Positions 36,127 through 47,361 of a stretch of DNA of 64,000 bases are shown one piece after another. Position 1 is the first letter of the stretch; every line of letters begins with the position of its first letter. The DNA lies in the NCBI GenBank assembly GCA_902729315.2, contig LR746264.1, forward strand, positions 560,501-624,500, in the 5' to 3' direction. This DNA comes from Spirodela intermedia. Its lineage: Eukaryota > Streptophyta > Magnoliopsida > Alismatales > Araceae. Below the pieces are notes generated by a model that was given only the letters and a program-made list of their open reading frames with translations, did no database searches and had not been told where the DNA came from. The translations under genes were made by a program, and so were the position numbers.

Positions 36127-38218
36127 ATGTCGGACGAGGAGCATCACTTCGAGTCGAAGGCTGATGCCGGGGCCTCGAAGACCTACCCCCAGCAGGCCGG
36201 GACGATCCGGAAGAACGGGTACATCGTCATTAAGGCGAGGCCCTGCAAGGTTCGTCTTCGATCTATGCGGTGCTTGGTCTCGCGTACTTTTTGATTTGGA
36301 TGTGGTTTATCTGCGTTTGATCACGGGTCGTCGGGGCGGGGTTGCGATCGGACGTTACATTTGATTGTCATATTGTTGCTGCTGAGAGGGACTGATCCGT
36401 TTTACATCTTGCTAGATGTATGTGCTTCTCATTGATTTCCATGTGCACGTGTGTATTTTTTTAACTGGTTGCTTTGTTCCTTTTTATTGAGTTCTGTGAC
36501 CAATCGAACCAATAACCTGAACCAAAAATTTATCTGGCTGACTTTGTGCGTGACATACATTTTGTCTGCTGGTTGATAGTGCACATCATTTTGATTTTAC
36601 TCTCAGATATTACTTTTGCCATTCTATCAATAGGACATGCCTTGGACTTGATGTCTCCGATGACATAGCCGTTGATCTATCGATCGATTGGACATTCTAG
36701 TGAGTTCGTGAATTCTATGAAAACATTTTTTTTGCCATAAAAGCAGAATGGAACGTCATGAAGAATTCTTAATGCAATCTCTGTCACTCATCGACGGTAA
36801 AATATAATCTGTGGCATTTTTCTGTGGATGACAGACTTTTTCCCCGAAGTTTTGAAGTTTTTTCTTTCACGTCAACCCTGGGAAGGCGTACATTCATTTA
36901 TATTTGCGTTGGAATTTATTGTCTAAAATTTGTGTGGATTTTTTTTTAATTTCCAGATTGGCGATCATATTGTTTATAGTTTTTTTTTTTGTTAATGCAT
37001 TCTTTTTATATTGGAAACGCTTTTTCTAATGAACATAAACATATTTTCCGAATGGCAGTCCATTTTATTTCCCTCTCTTCTTGTTACTTAATTCATTGCA
37101 TGCAAGGGAAAAGCTGGATGGCAGTCGTTCTAGGCTAGACATTATTAGATGCAAATTGTGTTTTTGAATTTCTTCACTTTTAGACTTTTGATCAATGATC
37201 CCTCATGTCCCTACTTTCGTCATTATTTCAACCTTCGTAGTGATTATTTATTTTATTTTTTTAATTTCCTTCATAGGTTGTTGAGGTTTCAACATCCAAG
37301 ACTGGAAAGCACGGCCATGCAAAATGTCACTTTGTTGCTATTGATATCTTCAATGGGAAGAAGCTGGAGGATATTGTGCCCTCCTCCCATAACTGTGACG
37401 TAAGGATGTTCTTCTTAGCTATCTGTGGCTTCCCGGAACTGGGCTACATTATCTGTCCTTGGGCATTAACTGGGTATTGTCTTTACCAGGTTCCCCATGT
37501 TAACCGCACGGACTATCAGCTGATTGATATCTCTGAAGACGGATTTGTACGTAGAGATGTTTTCTAATGTTAAACACACATTTACAGTTTGCGGTTTTCT
37601 TTTAACAAGCTATTCTGCAGGTGAGTCTGCTCACCGAAAATGGGAGCACCAAAGATGATCTGAGACTCCCGACTGATGAACCACTGCTTTCCCAGGCACG
37701 TTCTCTGGGTCTTATCTTTAAAGTTAATAATTAAGCCTGAATGACTTTGACTTGGACTTTTTCTCTGTGGCCGCAATGTCCGGTATGCAATGTGGGTTTG
37801 GGGAAATCCTAGCTGTTTGATGTAACCACCGTACAGATGTTTAGGTGAAGAATTATCTTCTCAATTTTAGAAAGAAAATAGGGAAAATTTTGTCTGAAAA
37901 TACCAGCTTTCCAGACTGGGAACTGGATGAAGTTTGTACATGTCTAGAATGACTGCCATTCCGAAAGTTTGCCCTATTTAGATATGTGCTCCCTGGCGAC
38001 GACAGAGAATGTTAGGGTTATTTTATGTGATTTTTCTGAAGAACATACTTTTCTGTCCTTTTTGAGTAGGTTGTTCATATTAATATTTACTCTCGTTCTG
38101 TGGATAACTTTTGCAGATTAAAGATGGGTTCGCTGATGGGAAAGACCTGGTGGTCACGGTGATGTCTGCTATGGGTGAAGAACAGATCTGTGCCATCAAG
38201 GACATTGGACCCAAGTAG
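36127..38218 (+). CDS. eIF5A: translation factor eIF5A, 5 exons
   Basis: Exons: 36127-36249, 37277-37399, 37490-37546, 37621-37695, 38117-38218, giving 159 aa, the standard length. eIF5A binds the ribosome E site and helps peptide-bond formation at difficult sequences such as polyproline. It needs hypusine, made from one lysine by deoxyhypusine synthase and hydroxylase. That lysine is K52 in [11 protein letters not shown]. The N-terminus ([21 protein letters not shown]) and the C-terminus ([15 protein letters not shown]) are typical of plants. Three introns are GT-AG. The fourth starts with GC (CAG/GCACGT at 37,696), because the frame and the invariant [13 protein letters not shown] junction leave no other site. 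A long CT microsatellite begins 17 bp after the stop codon. Confidence 0.97.
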
Positions 38219-38232
38219 CTTCTCTCTCTACC

Positions 38233-38235
<3 letters not shown>

Positions 38236-38321
<86 letters not shown>
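38236..38321 (+). repeat. CT microsatellite in the eIF5A 3' UTR
   Basis: 43 near-perfect CT units, starting 17 bp after the stop codon. Confidence 0.97.
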
Positions 38322-38323
<2 letters not shown>

Positions 38324-38534
38324 CTCTGTGCTTTCTTCTAGTGAGAGATTTTGTGTGAGCTCAGACGCTGGGAAGACGAGTGTTTATTGTGACTGTATTC
38401 TGGTTCGAATTGTCCTGTCATGCAGGACAGAGTGACCACGACGGCCGGTCTCATGGGACTATTCATAATGGAAAGGTAATGAATGGCCTCTTGTGCTTCT
38501 ATATCCTCCGGTTTCAGCCGTGTTGCATAGGAAC

Positions 38535-39290
38535 CCATTTGGGAGTTGACGATCCTCTGACTACCGGGCAACTCGTTGACCATTTTTCGTAACTTTATAC
38601 CCCATTCTCTAGTTGACCATGTTCCAAGTCTTAGATTATCTGTTGACCATTTTTTTATCCTGTTTCTCGTCGTGATGTGATCCCATGATCTAGTTGAGCA
38701 CGTTCTACCTATTTTCTGTGAGGTTATCTGTGATGCGAACCCATTTTCTAGTTGACCCTTTCCTACCTCTCAGGCAAGCCGTTGACAATGCCCATGACCA
38801 GTTGCATCGCCGTCCTTATCTGCGATGTGGGCCCTTTATATCGTGTTATGGTCCGTTTTCTGGTTGACCTTATTTTACCTTTTTTTATCCTTTTTTCTTC
38901 TTGACCCTTGCGATTGCATCAGGCGGCTTGTCGACACTGTTCCTGGTTTAGCTTTTACCTGTGCCCGTTTCCTTGCTTCCCCTGTTCTTCATCTCGTCAA
39001 CCGGTTGACCCTACTGAACTAGTGTTAGTTTGCCCCGTGGGCCTCATTTTCCAGATGACCTAACGAGGTCAACGGGTTGTGGGACTGCTCTCATCTTGAA
39101 GAACCTCTCATGTCGCTGCTCTGGGAGTCCCTTTGAGGGAATAATCTCGTGGGGTAGTTATTTAAAGGACTCACCGTTGACCGTTTAGGGTCAACAGGAC
39201 TGTGACTAAATAGATCTAGGTCAATGGTTTGACCGAGGAAGGAAGTCATTCATCCTGGACCTCCCGACTGCAGGTTTTGACTATTCCTGG
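38535..39290. promoter_or_regulatory. dense cluster of TTGAC (W-box core) motifs
   Basis: TTGAC occurs on the plus strand at 38546, 38576, 38613, 38643, 38752, 38782, 38864, 38901, 39004, 39177, 39229 and 39277, and its complement GTCAA at 38996, 39068, 39190 and 39220. That makes 16 in about 740 bp, where chance would give one or two. Most are GTTGACC or GTTGACA, close to the WRKY-binding TTGAC[C/T]. The surrounding sequence (CCATTTTCTAGTTGACC and similar) also recurs, so the cluster arose partly by repeat expansion. Confidence 0.6.
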
Positions 39291-39424
39291 GATTATTTTA
39301 GAGCTGTCCACCCTGGCACTGTCCGTAGCTATAACTTACTGATATAACCTTGTTAGGACTGAATTTGCACAACAGTCCCTCAGCATGAAGCACGCGACTT
39401 GCCCCCATTTGCAGAGCAGCATTT

Positions 39425-39900
39425 AAGGGAGAGAGAGAGTAAATATGCAATTTTTGTTGTATCTCGGGATGTGACTGTGATTACGCTCCAAGGAAGCTTC
39501 GAAATGAGTACCTTAATGGACCGAATAATGCAATTTTCATGCAAGTTGGCGGCGTCCTTCGGACAGCGTGAATGAGAGAGAGAGAGAGAGAGAGAGAGCA
39601 TATGTGCAATTTTTATTCTCTGGGGACGTGATTATGATTACCTTCCAAGGAAGCTTCGAAATGAGGACCTTAATAGACAAGAGTAAGGCACTTTTCCTAC
39701 GCTTTGGCGGCGTCCGAAGAGGAGAGCGAGGGAGTAAGCGTGCAATTTATGGTGTATATGGGGTATGATTGTGATCACGTTCCAGGGGAAGCTTCGAAAC
39801 GAGCACCTTAATAGCCCGAGTAACTCAGTTTTCTTACACGTTGGCGGCATCCTTGGGACAATTTGAGTTGCAGAGAGTAGAGAGAGAGAGAGAGAGTAGA
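39425..39900. repeat. three-copy tandem repeat, ~140-160 bp unit
   Basis: Three units share TGCAATTTT (39446, 39605, 39741), GGAAGCTTCGAAA (39492, 39649, 39787), ACCTTAATAG and TTGGCGGC (from 39546, 39705, 39841). Each is bounded by a GA microsatellite. Unit spacing is about 157 then 138 bp. Confidence 0.9.
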
Positions 39901-41490
39901 GAGAGAAAGAGAGATGCGTCTGCCATGTGAGGGCGGATGGGGGGGGGGGGGTGTCTCTCTGTCTGTCTTTCTTCCCTCTCGAGGTGGTGGTGGTGGGGGA
40001 CACTGAGATGTGGGGCGCTGGGGGAGGAGAGCGAATTAAATGGGGAGAGAGGGATCCTGTCAGAGGGGTCGGGTTGGGGGAGTAAAGGCCATGGGGGTAA
40101 CTACAGGGGCAGGTATCTGGTTCATGGCGGGGAACCTTTATGTGTCGACTGAGCTCACCTCCTGACAACGGAAATGCCCGCCCCGTCCCAACGAAACCCT
40201 AAGAGAGAGACGATATAGAACATGAAGGAAAAGCTCCAAGCTCCATTCTCCCCAAGGATTGCAAAAATTCACAGTCTTAAGAAGGAAAGAGCTCAAGTCT
40301 CTCCAACCCCCCTGGGGAGGTGGGGAGGTTGAGGTGGGTTGGACCATTCTCCATGTCCTGTGGCGAACAAGACTTGTTCTTTCATCTTCAACCATGAGAG
40401 AGAGAGGGAGGGCAATGGGGAGATGTTACCACAGTGTTCTAACAGCGATCGTCTCTTGAACTGTGTGGAGACAGTTGGGACCTAATCAGCGCCGCAAGAG
40501 CTACTGAGCTCCATTTCTGGCATGGTATTTAAACCAGGACAAGAGATTTGGTGGAGGGCTACGGGGCCTTGGAGCTCCAGGCCGTAGACCTTTTAATGGG
40601 AGCGAGCCGGAGATTTTGTTAGGCAAGGGAATTTGAGGGTGCCTGCCCCTGCCCGGCGCTTCCAAAAAGGTCATCTTTCTTCTCAACGGACCTCCATTGC
40701 GTACAATCTTCTCTCTCAACGCTCTCCTGAGCAAATTCCCTCTCTCCGTCTCTCTCTCTGTTTTATTGCGGAAGATAAAGGGGGACAATAGTGTAGTCTC
40801 TAGTGCGATCTGATATTGGAGAAGGATACACCCAGATCGAAACACCACGCTTCGTGGTGGATGAGAGGGAGCAGGGGGGGTGGGTAGGGCAGAGAAATGT
40901 GCCTACAAAGAAAGGGCGGGATCTTTTGGGCTTATGACCCGGAAAAAAAGGGCGAGAGAAGCGAGAGAGACGGAAAAGAGATATTCACCAGTTAAATTTA
41001 CTGGGCACACCTACCCGGGGCTCTGCTGCATTTTGCTAAAAAAAGCAGCGAGGGGGAGGAGGGAGCAAGAAGCCCAGAGCCCTTTCCCTTTACTCCTCCT
41101 TGAGCGGCCATTCTCAAAGGTGAGGGTGGGTTTGAGATGAGGCGATGCGTTGCCAGGGCATCTTCTCCCCTCTGAAATGCTCGTCTCTCTCCTGCAAATT
41201 CCTTTTTCTCTTTCTCTCTTGATATAGACGGGACACCCTTTCTTCGTTGCTGGTTCTTGGAGCTGAAGGATGGTAATGGGGGCTCGGTGGCTCGCGTTTG
41301 GAAGGGCCCTCCTGCGCTGTTCCTTCTAACGAGGTTTACGAAGGAGAAGAAAGGGAAAGGCCAAATTCCTTCTCTTTTTTTCTTCTTCCTTCATTTTTGT
41401 GGGTCTCTGGCGAAAACCCAGTGCCCTACGCAGATCCGGGCCTTGGGCCCTCTCTCAGTTCTCTCCAGCTCTGCAAGAACCTCGGCGGAA
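39901..41490 (+). promoter_or_regulatory. upstream region and leader of the S-acyltransferase gene
   Basis: No gene is seen. G-runs near 39,940, GA-rich sequence and several purine-rich blocks are present. The segment 41,060-41,490 is CT-rich and most likely the 5' leader. No start site can be fixed. Confidence 0.4.
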
Positions 41491-41798
41491 ATGAGGAAGC
41501 ACGGATGGCAACTTCCTTACCACCCTCTCCAGGTTCATTCTCCTCTCCCTGCTCTCCTCCTTCCCCCTCTACCTTTACTTTCCGCGGCTGGTTGAGCTTC
41601 GTAATATCCGTCTGCAGGTTGTGGCCATTGCAGTGTTCATGGCACTGGGGTTCGCCTTCTATGTGTTCTTCGTCCCTTTCGTTGGAAAGAAGCAGTTCGA
41701 AGTTGTCGTGATGGGGCTTTACACTCCTCTGGTTAGTAATTTCTAGTTTCGCAGGCCCTATTTCTTTCATTTTTTGAATGTGAACCAGTTGTTAAGCT

Positions 41799-41835
<37 letters not shown>

Positions 41836-44800
41836 TCTCTCGCTCTCTCTAATATCATTGTCGAGTGTTCTTTCAAGGTGGGCGATTTCCTCCTGAAAAT
41901 TGTATCATTGTCAAGTATTTTTCTTTTCGCCTTCTTATTTTCTACTTTTCATTTGGTTGTGACATCAATTCGATTGTAAAGGTCAGTTTTTTCCCGATTA
42001 GTTGGTTTCATTAATGACAGACGGTGGAGAATGGGCTGATGAATGGACCCAAGTCTGAAATCGTGCTTGGTCGCATATTTTTCATTAATAACAATTATTA
42101 TGAAAAATATAAATTTCAATTATATATATATAATTCATATGCTTGTGTTCATCGAACATCTACATCTCTCGGCGCTCGTTTTCTTGCTTTTTTTTCGATT
42201 AGTGCACTCATTCCCATTCTTCAGATGTGAATTTTGTGTTCAAGATATAAAAATCCTAATTTTTAAGACATCCCTCCACCGAGATTGGATCATACGATGA
42301 GATGGGCGCGGATGAACTCCCTGAGAAACTTAGTTTTCTTCGTGTAATTCCTCATCGATCCCAGAGATTCCAGTTCATCCCAATTTCTGGTTCGAAGAAA
42401 GTTCAAAGGGTCAACGTTTTATCATCGATGGAGTCCAATTATTCCATGGAAACATATAACTCGTCCCAGAAGCAAAAAGCATATGCTATTAATGATTTTG
42501 AAGCTATTTTCGTATAATTCATGGCCAACATATGATGTTGAAGCTATTTTCTTTCTGGATGCGTGAAATCCCAATTAATTCTCCCGTTGACATGCCCATT
42601 TAATCCATGATTTATATCTCCTCTACGATTACTCCCCCTCATTCATATTTCTAGTTGTCGACAATTTAACTTATTTATTTATGTCTAATCGCGTTGAAGG
42701 GGATTTTTTTTATGGAAATCTGCCCCTGACCCAAGCAAATTTCGAACCCATGGATGATAATAATTCATTTATAAGACTTGATTAAGCTCCCCCAAAGCCA
42801 ATCTCTGAATGTTTCCTAGACTAGAAAAATAAATATATACATATATAGATATATAAATGACATTGATCTTGGTCAATGCCCTCTACAGGTTGCATGCGTT
42901 TTCTTTCTCTATATCTGGTGCGCAGCAGCTGATCCAGGGGATCCGGGGGTCTTCAAGTCAAAGAAGTATCTAAACATTGTGGATCACAGGAGGTACTCCA
43001 GTTCAAAGGGTTCCTTGGAGGGTGGTGAATCCATATCCTCCTCTGTGAAGAAAGCTGATGCCGCAACTGACGGAGGGAAGCCGTCGAATGAGCCCCCTGC
43101 TGCTTCTGAGATCAGTGACAGGAAATCATCAAATAAGCATGCAGAGGAGAAGAGATCCCATGGGATCTTTTTTTTTCTGGCGGTTTTTCTGGGCTGCTTT
43201 CCTTCTCTTGGATGCACTAATTCAAGGTCTCACGAGCATTCTTCGGACCATGAAACGAGCGAAGATGGCATGTTTTACTGTAGTTTATGTGAAGTTGAGG
43301 TAGGGGACTAAGGTTTTATGATGGAAAATTGTCTTCTTGTTCAAGCTTATTTATTGACAAGGGAGCCCTTTTCTTCTTTCTGGCTATGGATATATAGAAA
43401 TAAAAATGTCTATTGTATCATTGTTCATCTTTTATACTGGTAATAGTGCATTTTTAGGAAGAATCTGGTTCACATTTATCTGTGGGTCTAGTCTACCTGA
43501 ATGTGTGGTGTCGATGGTTCTTATTGGTGTTTGATTCATGGGCAAGAAATCCTTTGAGTTCCGTAGGATAACTTCACATAATCCTAGGACATCAGCTGGT
43601 AAGATTGATTTTTTTATTTTATTTACTTAGCTTTAGAGTTCTACAGCGGCCTCCCCTGGAAGAAAGGAAACTTTTTTGTGATTTAATGTACGTTAGGAAA
43701 ATAAATTGTTTCCTAGGAAAACATCTAGAAGCATTTCCTCTTATTATATGTGCTGAAATAAAACTATGAAAACTTTTAATTTTGAATCTTTTGTATTCAA
43801 CAAGGTTTCACCTTGAAATATTTCTTCTCTTTATTTCTGTTGAAATTAAATAGTTAGGGCCTCATTTTTTAAACACTTCCTCTTTATTACTTTGACTAAA
43901 AAAATTAATAGTTCCTCTTGTTATTCAGTGAGGCTCCATTTTTGGGATATTTCTCCGTATCATTCCTTCTAAAACGTAATTTTGGAGATTTATTTATTTA
44001 TTTCACCTGGGATTCATTTCTAACAGCTATTTCTGCTGAAATTAAGCTACTTGGGCATGTAGTTTCGTAATCTCTTATCCACCAAAAAGGGATTTATTTT
44101 GGACTGCCCCTCAGATTTCTCTTCTAAATTTTAATTATTTAGTGCGGTATTTGCCTACATTTTTCTTGAAATTATTCTCGCATCTAATCTGGCTGTGGGT
44201 GATTTTACAGCATCTCAGATTTGCCCACAATGTGCAGGTTCTGAAGTACAGCAAGCACTGTAGGGTTTGTGACAAATGCGTGGACGGCTTCGATCACCAC
44301 TGCAGGGTCTGGATTCTTCACATGACCCCATTTATGCCATCATCTTCCGCAAATTTAACAGGTTCTCTCCTTTGGTTTTGCAGTGGATCAACAACTGCAT
44401 AGGGAGGAAGAACTACTTCATGTTCTTCATACTCATGATGTCTGCGCTCCTCCTGGTCTGCCCACGATCTCTCTGCCATCTAGACCCTAATTTCCTCTGA
44501 AAATTATAATTTTTTCCCTTATTAATCATGGGCAAAAAATAAAAATAAAAGTTAATCGAAGGGGTCTCAGAATCGCTGGCTGTTCTTGGGCTGAGAGTTG
44601 CTCCCAATGAGAATAGTCCCATATTGCTTATTGTAGGAATCATTCATTGCCGATTGCTGTTGAGTTGGATTATTAGGATCGCTATGCGTTGACTGAGAGA
44701 AATTAAGCTGGTAAATGAAATATTTGGGTTCATTCTGAAACGGGTAAAAAAAAAATGCGGATCCCTCACTCATTGCTCATGTGTTTAAGGCTTGAAATGG

Positions 44801-45112
44801 GATGGCCATTATTCATTGTTCTTGAGCTGGCCTACAATCAGCTGTTTCTTGGGGAGATCAAAAGATCCCTTCTTTTTGGTTCGTTATTATTGTTATTATT
44901 ATTTCGGCTGCTTATGCGGGTGCCTTGGGCTTGAACCTGCAGCTCATTCTACAATGTTCGATCGGGATTCTGGTGCTGATTCGCTGTTTCCTCGAGCGGA
45001 AGCAGTTCTCAGTCGATATAGCCTCTAAGCTGGGGAGCAGCTTCTCCCTGGTGCCGTTTCTCGTTGTGGTGGTGGGTTTTCATCCTTTGCCTTGGCGAAA
45101 CGACAAATGTGG

Positions 45113-45163
<51 letters not shown>

Positions 45164-45799
45164 GATATTGTTCTCTAACTTTCAATGTCCTGCCCATTTG
45201 TTCTCAGGGGTCATGTACCTTCTTGGCTATGGTGGCCGCCTTACCCATTGCACAGCTCTTCTTCTTCCACGTCCTCCTCATAAAGAAGGTGATCTCCAGT
45301 GCTCGTTTCTCATCTCTCTTCTCCTCATCCCTTTCAAAAGCAGCACGTCTTGCTCATATCGAGGCTAAAAAAAAGGACTTCATATGTCAGTAATCTACGT
45401 TTTATTCGTGGAATAATCTCTATGGTTGATGGCAGGGAATCAGCACCTATGACTACATTGTGGCCCTGAGGGAGCAGGAGCAGCAGCAGGGAGGAGTCGG
45501 TGGGGGGCAGCAGAGCCCCCAGATGTCTCCTCTCAGCTCGATCACCGGCCTGAGCAGCGCCAGCTCCTTCACCACCTTCCGCCGCGGGTCCTGGTGCACT
45601 CCGCCCCGCCTGTTCCTCGAAGATCAGGTGAGCTCCAGATTATCCTCATCCCCCCCTTTTTTTTTCTGCGGAATTTCAGCTGGATTTCTTTCGGATTGAG
45701 CAAATAATGAGAAAATAAAGAACTGGATTTTTTTTTAGTTGCTTTTTATATCAGATCATTGAGGAATTAATCCCCTGATGGATGGAAAATATCATTTTA

Positions 45800-45847
<48 letters not shown>

Positions 45848-46784
45848 GACTGTGCCCAAAGTTCGTATGAGTTCAGCCTATGGGTCATTTTCCAGGTTCT
45901 TTTTCTACTACTAAATTTAAATTATAAATCTGTTTGATGTTGAGAAGTAATGAATTGCTTTTTTCTTTTCTTTTTTTGGATAGTTTGATGTCGTCCCGCC
46001 GTACCCCGGCGTGGCAGCGATTTCCGGCCAGAAGAGGGCGGCGGCGGCGGCAGAGGAACAAGCGAGGAAGAGAAACCCACCCGCCATCAAGATCAGCCCC
46101 TGGACATTGGCTCGCCTCAACGCTGAGGAGGTCTCCAAGGCAGCGGCGCAAGCCCGGAAGAAGTCAAAGATCATGCAGCCAGTGGTGAGGCGGGAGAACC
46201 CACTGCTGCCGCCGCCGCCGCCGCCGCCGCCGCTGGAGACTGATAGCAGCAGTAGCAGGATAGTGGTGAGGGCTGACGGCCGGAAGAGGCCCAGCAAGAG
46301 GGGCCGGCTGCCTGGTGGAGCAATCCCACCGGAGCAGCTCGCAATTATCTCCGGCGGTGGCGGCAGTGGTGGCGGTGGTGGCAGCGGTCCCCCGCCGGAG
46401 ACATCAACCAGCTTAGCTCCTCTCCAGCTCGAGGCGAGGAATGCCTTCCGCAGCAGCAGGGCCATGTTCTCCCCCGCGAATGCCTCCTCCTCCCCAGAGA
46501 GCAGCAGCTTGGACTCCCCGGATCTCCAACCCTTCTGCATCACCTCCGCCACCGCTGACATAGCCCAGGGCCTGGCGGCGATCCCGCCGTCAGGACAGAC
46601 GGGAATTCTGCTGTCGCGATCCACCAGCGACGGCTACGACGCCTCCGGCGGCGAGGACAGCGACCGTGTACCGTCCCGGATCGTCCACCGGTCGTCAAAC
46701 TGGAGCAAATTCTTCGCCACCAGCGAGCCAAAGGCGGTGGCGGCGTCATCGTCTTCCAGAGCGCTCCGAGGCGGCAGCCGATGA
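41491..46784 (+). CDS. DHHC-type protein S-acyltransferase (PAT21/22-like), 9 exons
   Basis: Exons: 41491-41532, 41618-41731, 42889-43299, 44238-44306, 44384-44455, 44943-45071, 45208-45288, 45436-45627, 45984-46784, giving 636 aa, all GT-AG. It transfers palmitate to cysteines of membrane-associated proteins. The N-terminal [14 protein letters not shown] and two transmembrane helices are as in Arabidopsis PAT21/22. A loop leads to the cysteine-rich domain ([20 protein letters not shown]) with catalytic DHHC at 208-211, then [11 protein letters not shown], two more helices (ILVLIRCF region and [21 protein letters not shown]), the [14 protein letters not shown] motif, and a long disordered tail. 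The last exon codes for poly-Pro from a GCC repeat, poly-Gly and many Ser, plus an [18 protein letters not shown] block and an [11 protein letters not shown] end found in this subgroup. The exon 6 donor may shift by 3 nt within a GTGGTGGTG run. Confidence 0.93.
41802..41851 (+). repeat. CT and CG dinucleotide tract in PAT intron 2
   Basis: A CT run followed by six CG dinucleotides and another CT run, shortly after the 5' splice site at 41,732. Confidence 0.9.
45118..45158 (+). repeat. CT microsatellite in PAT intron 6
   Basis: About 20 CT units inside a 136-nt intron on the sense strand. Confidence 0.95.
45803..45844 (+). repeat. CT microsatellite in PAT intron 8
   Basis: About 21 CT units on the sense strand, mid-intron. 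Confidence 0.95.
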
Positions 46785-47361
46785 TTATGGCCTCCCATTA
46801 ACACCCCAGGTCTGAAGATCTGCTTAGAAGAACAGCCTTTGAGGGACACCAATCCTGCATCGGCAGGCGGGAGCAGCGGGATCAGGACCTCGGCGGCGGG
46901 AGGGCGGTGCTCTGGTGGTGAACAGGCATCTGCTCGATGGGGTTAACATGCCGGAGGTACCCCCGGTTCGAGCTACGGCAAGCTGGCTCACCCATGGAAG
47001 CAGGCCGCAGTTTGATCTGGGTCGCATCGTCTTCTTCCTCCCCACCCCCATCTCATTTTAACCTTCAGATTTCTTCCCCCCGACGACAGCAACTGTTCCC
47101 TGTTAATGGTGAGCTTAATCTTGATCCTCTTCCTCCAAGTTCTTCAGTATAATCGCTAGAAATCAAGCAACTTGAGGTTGACTCTCAAAAACCTAGTCAA
47201 TGGGCTGACTGACGGTCAAAAGCACGCCTCAAGAGCTCAGGGGAAGAGCAGAGAAAATAAGATAATAGCATCGGAAAGATATCACCCACAGGAGAAGTCA
47301 ACCCTACATCCAGTCTCTGCCCATTTACAAGGGAGAGGACGGGGAGGAAATGATGGGCTCC
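46785..47361. other. convergent 3' region between the PAT and SWIB genes
   Basis: 577 bp between two stop codons. It probably holds both 3' UTRs. Several GTCAA/TTGAC motifs occur at 47,175-47,310. No further gene is seen. Confidence 0.55.

Noticed and set aside
39638-40168. 176-codon minus-strand frame
   Set aside because: It crosses the three-copy repeat and GA tracts and has no conserved block.
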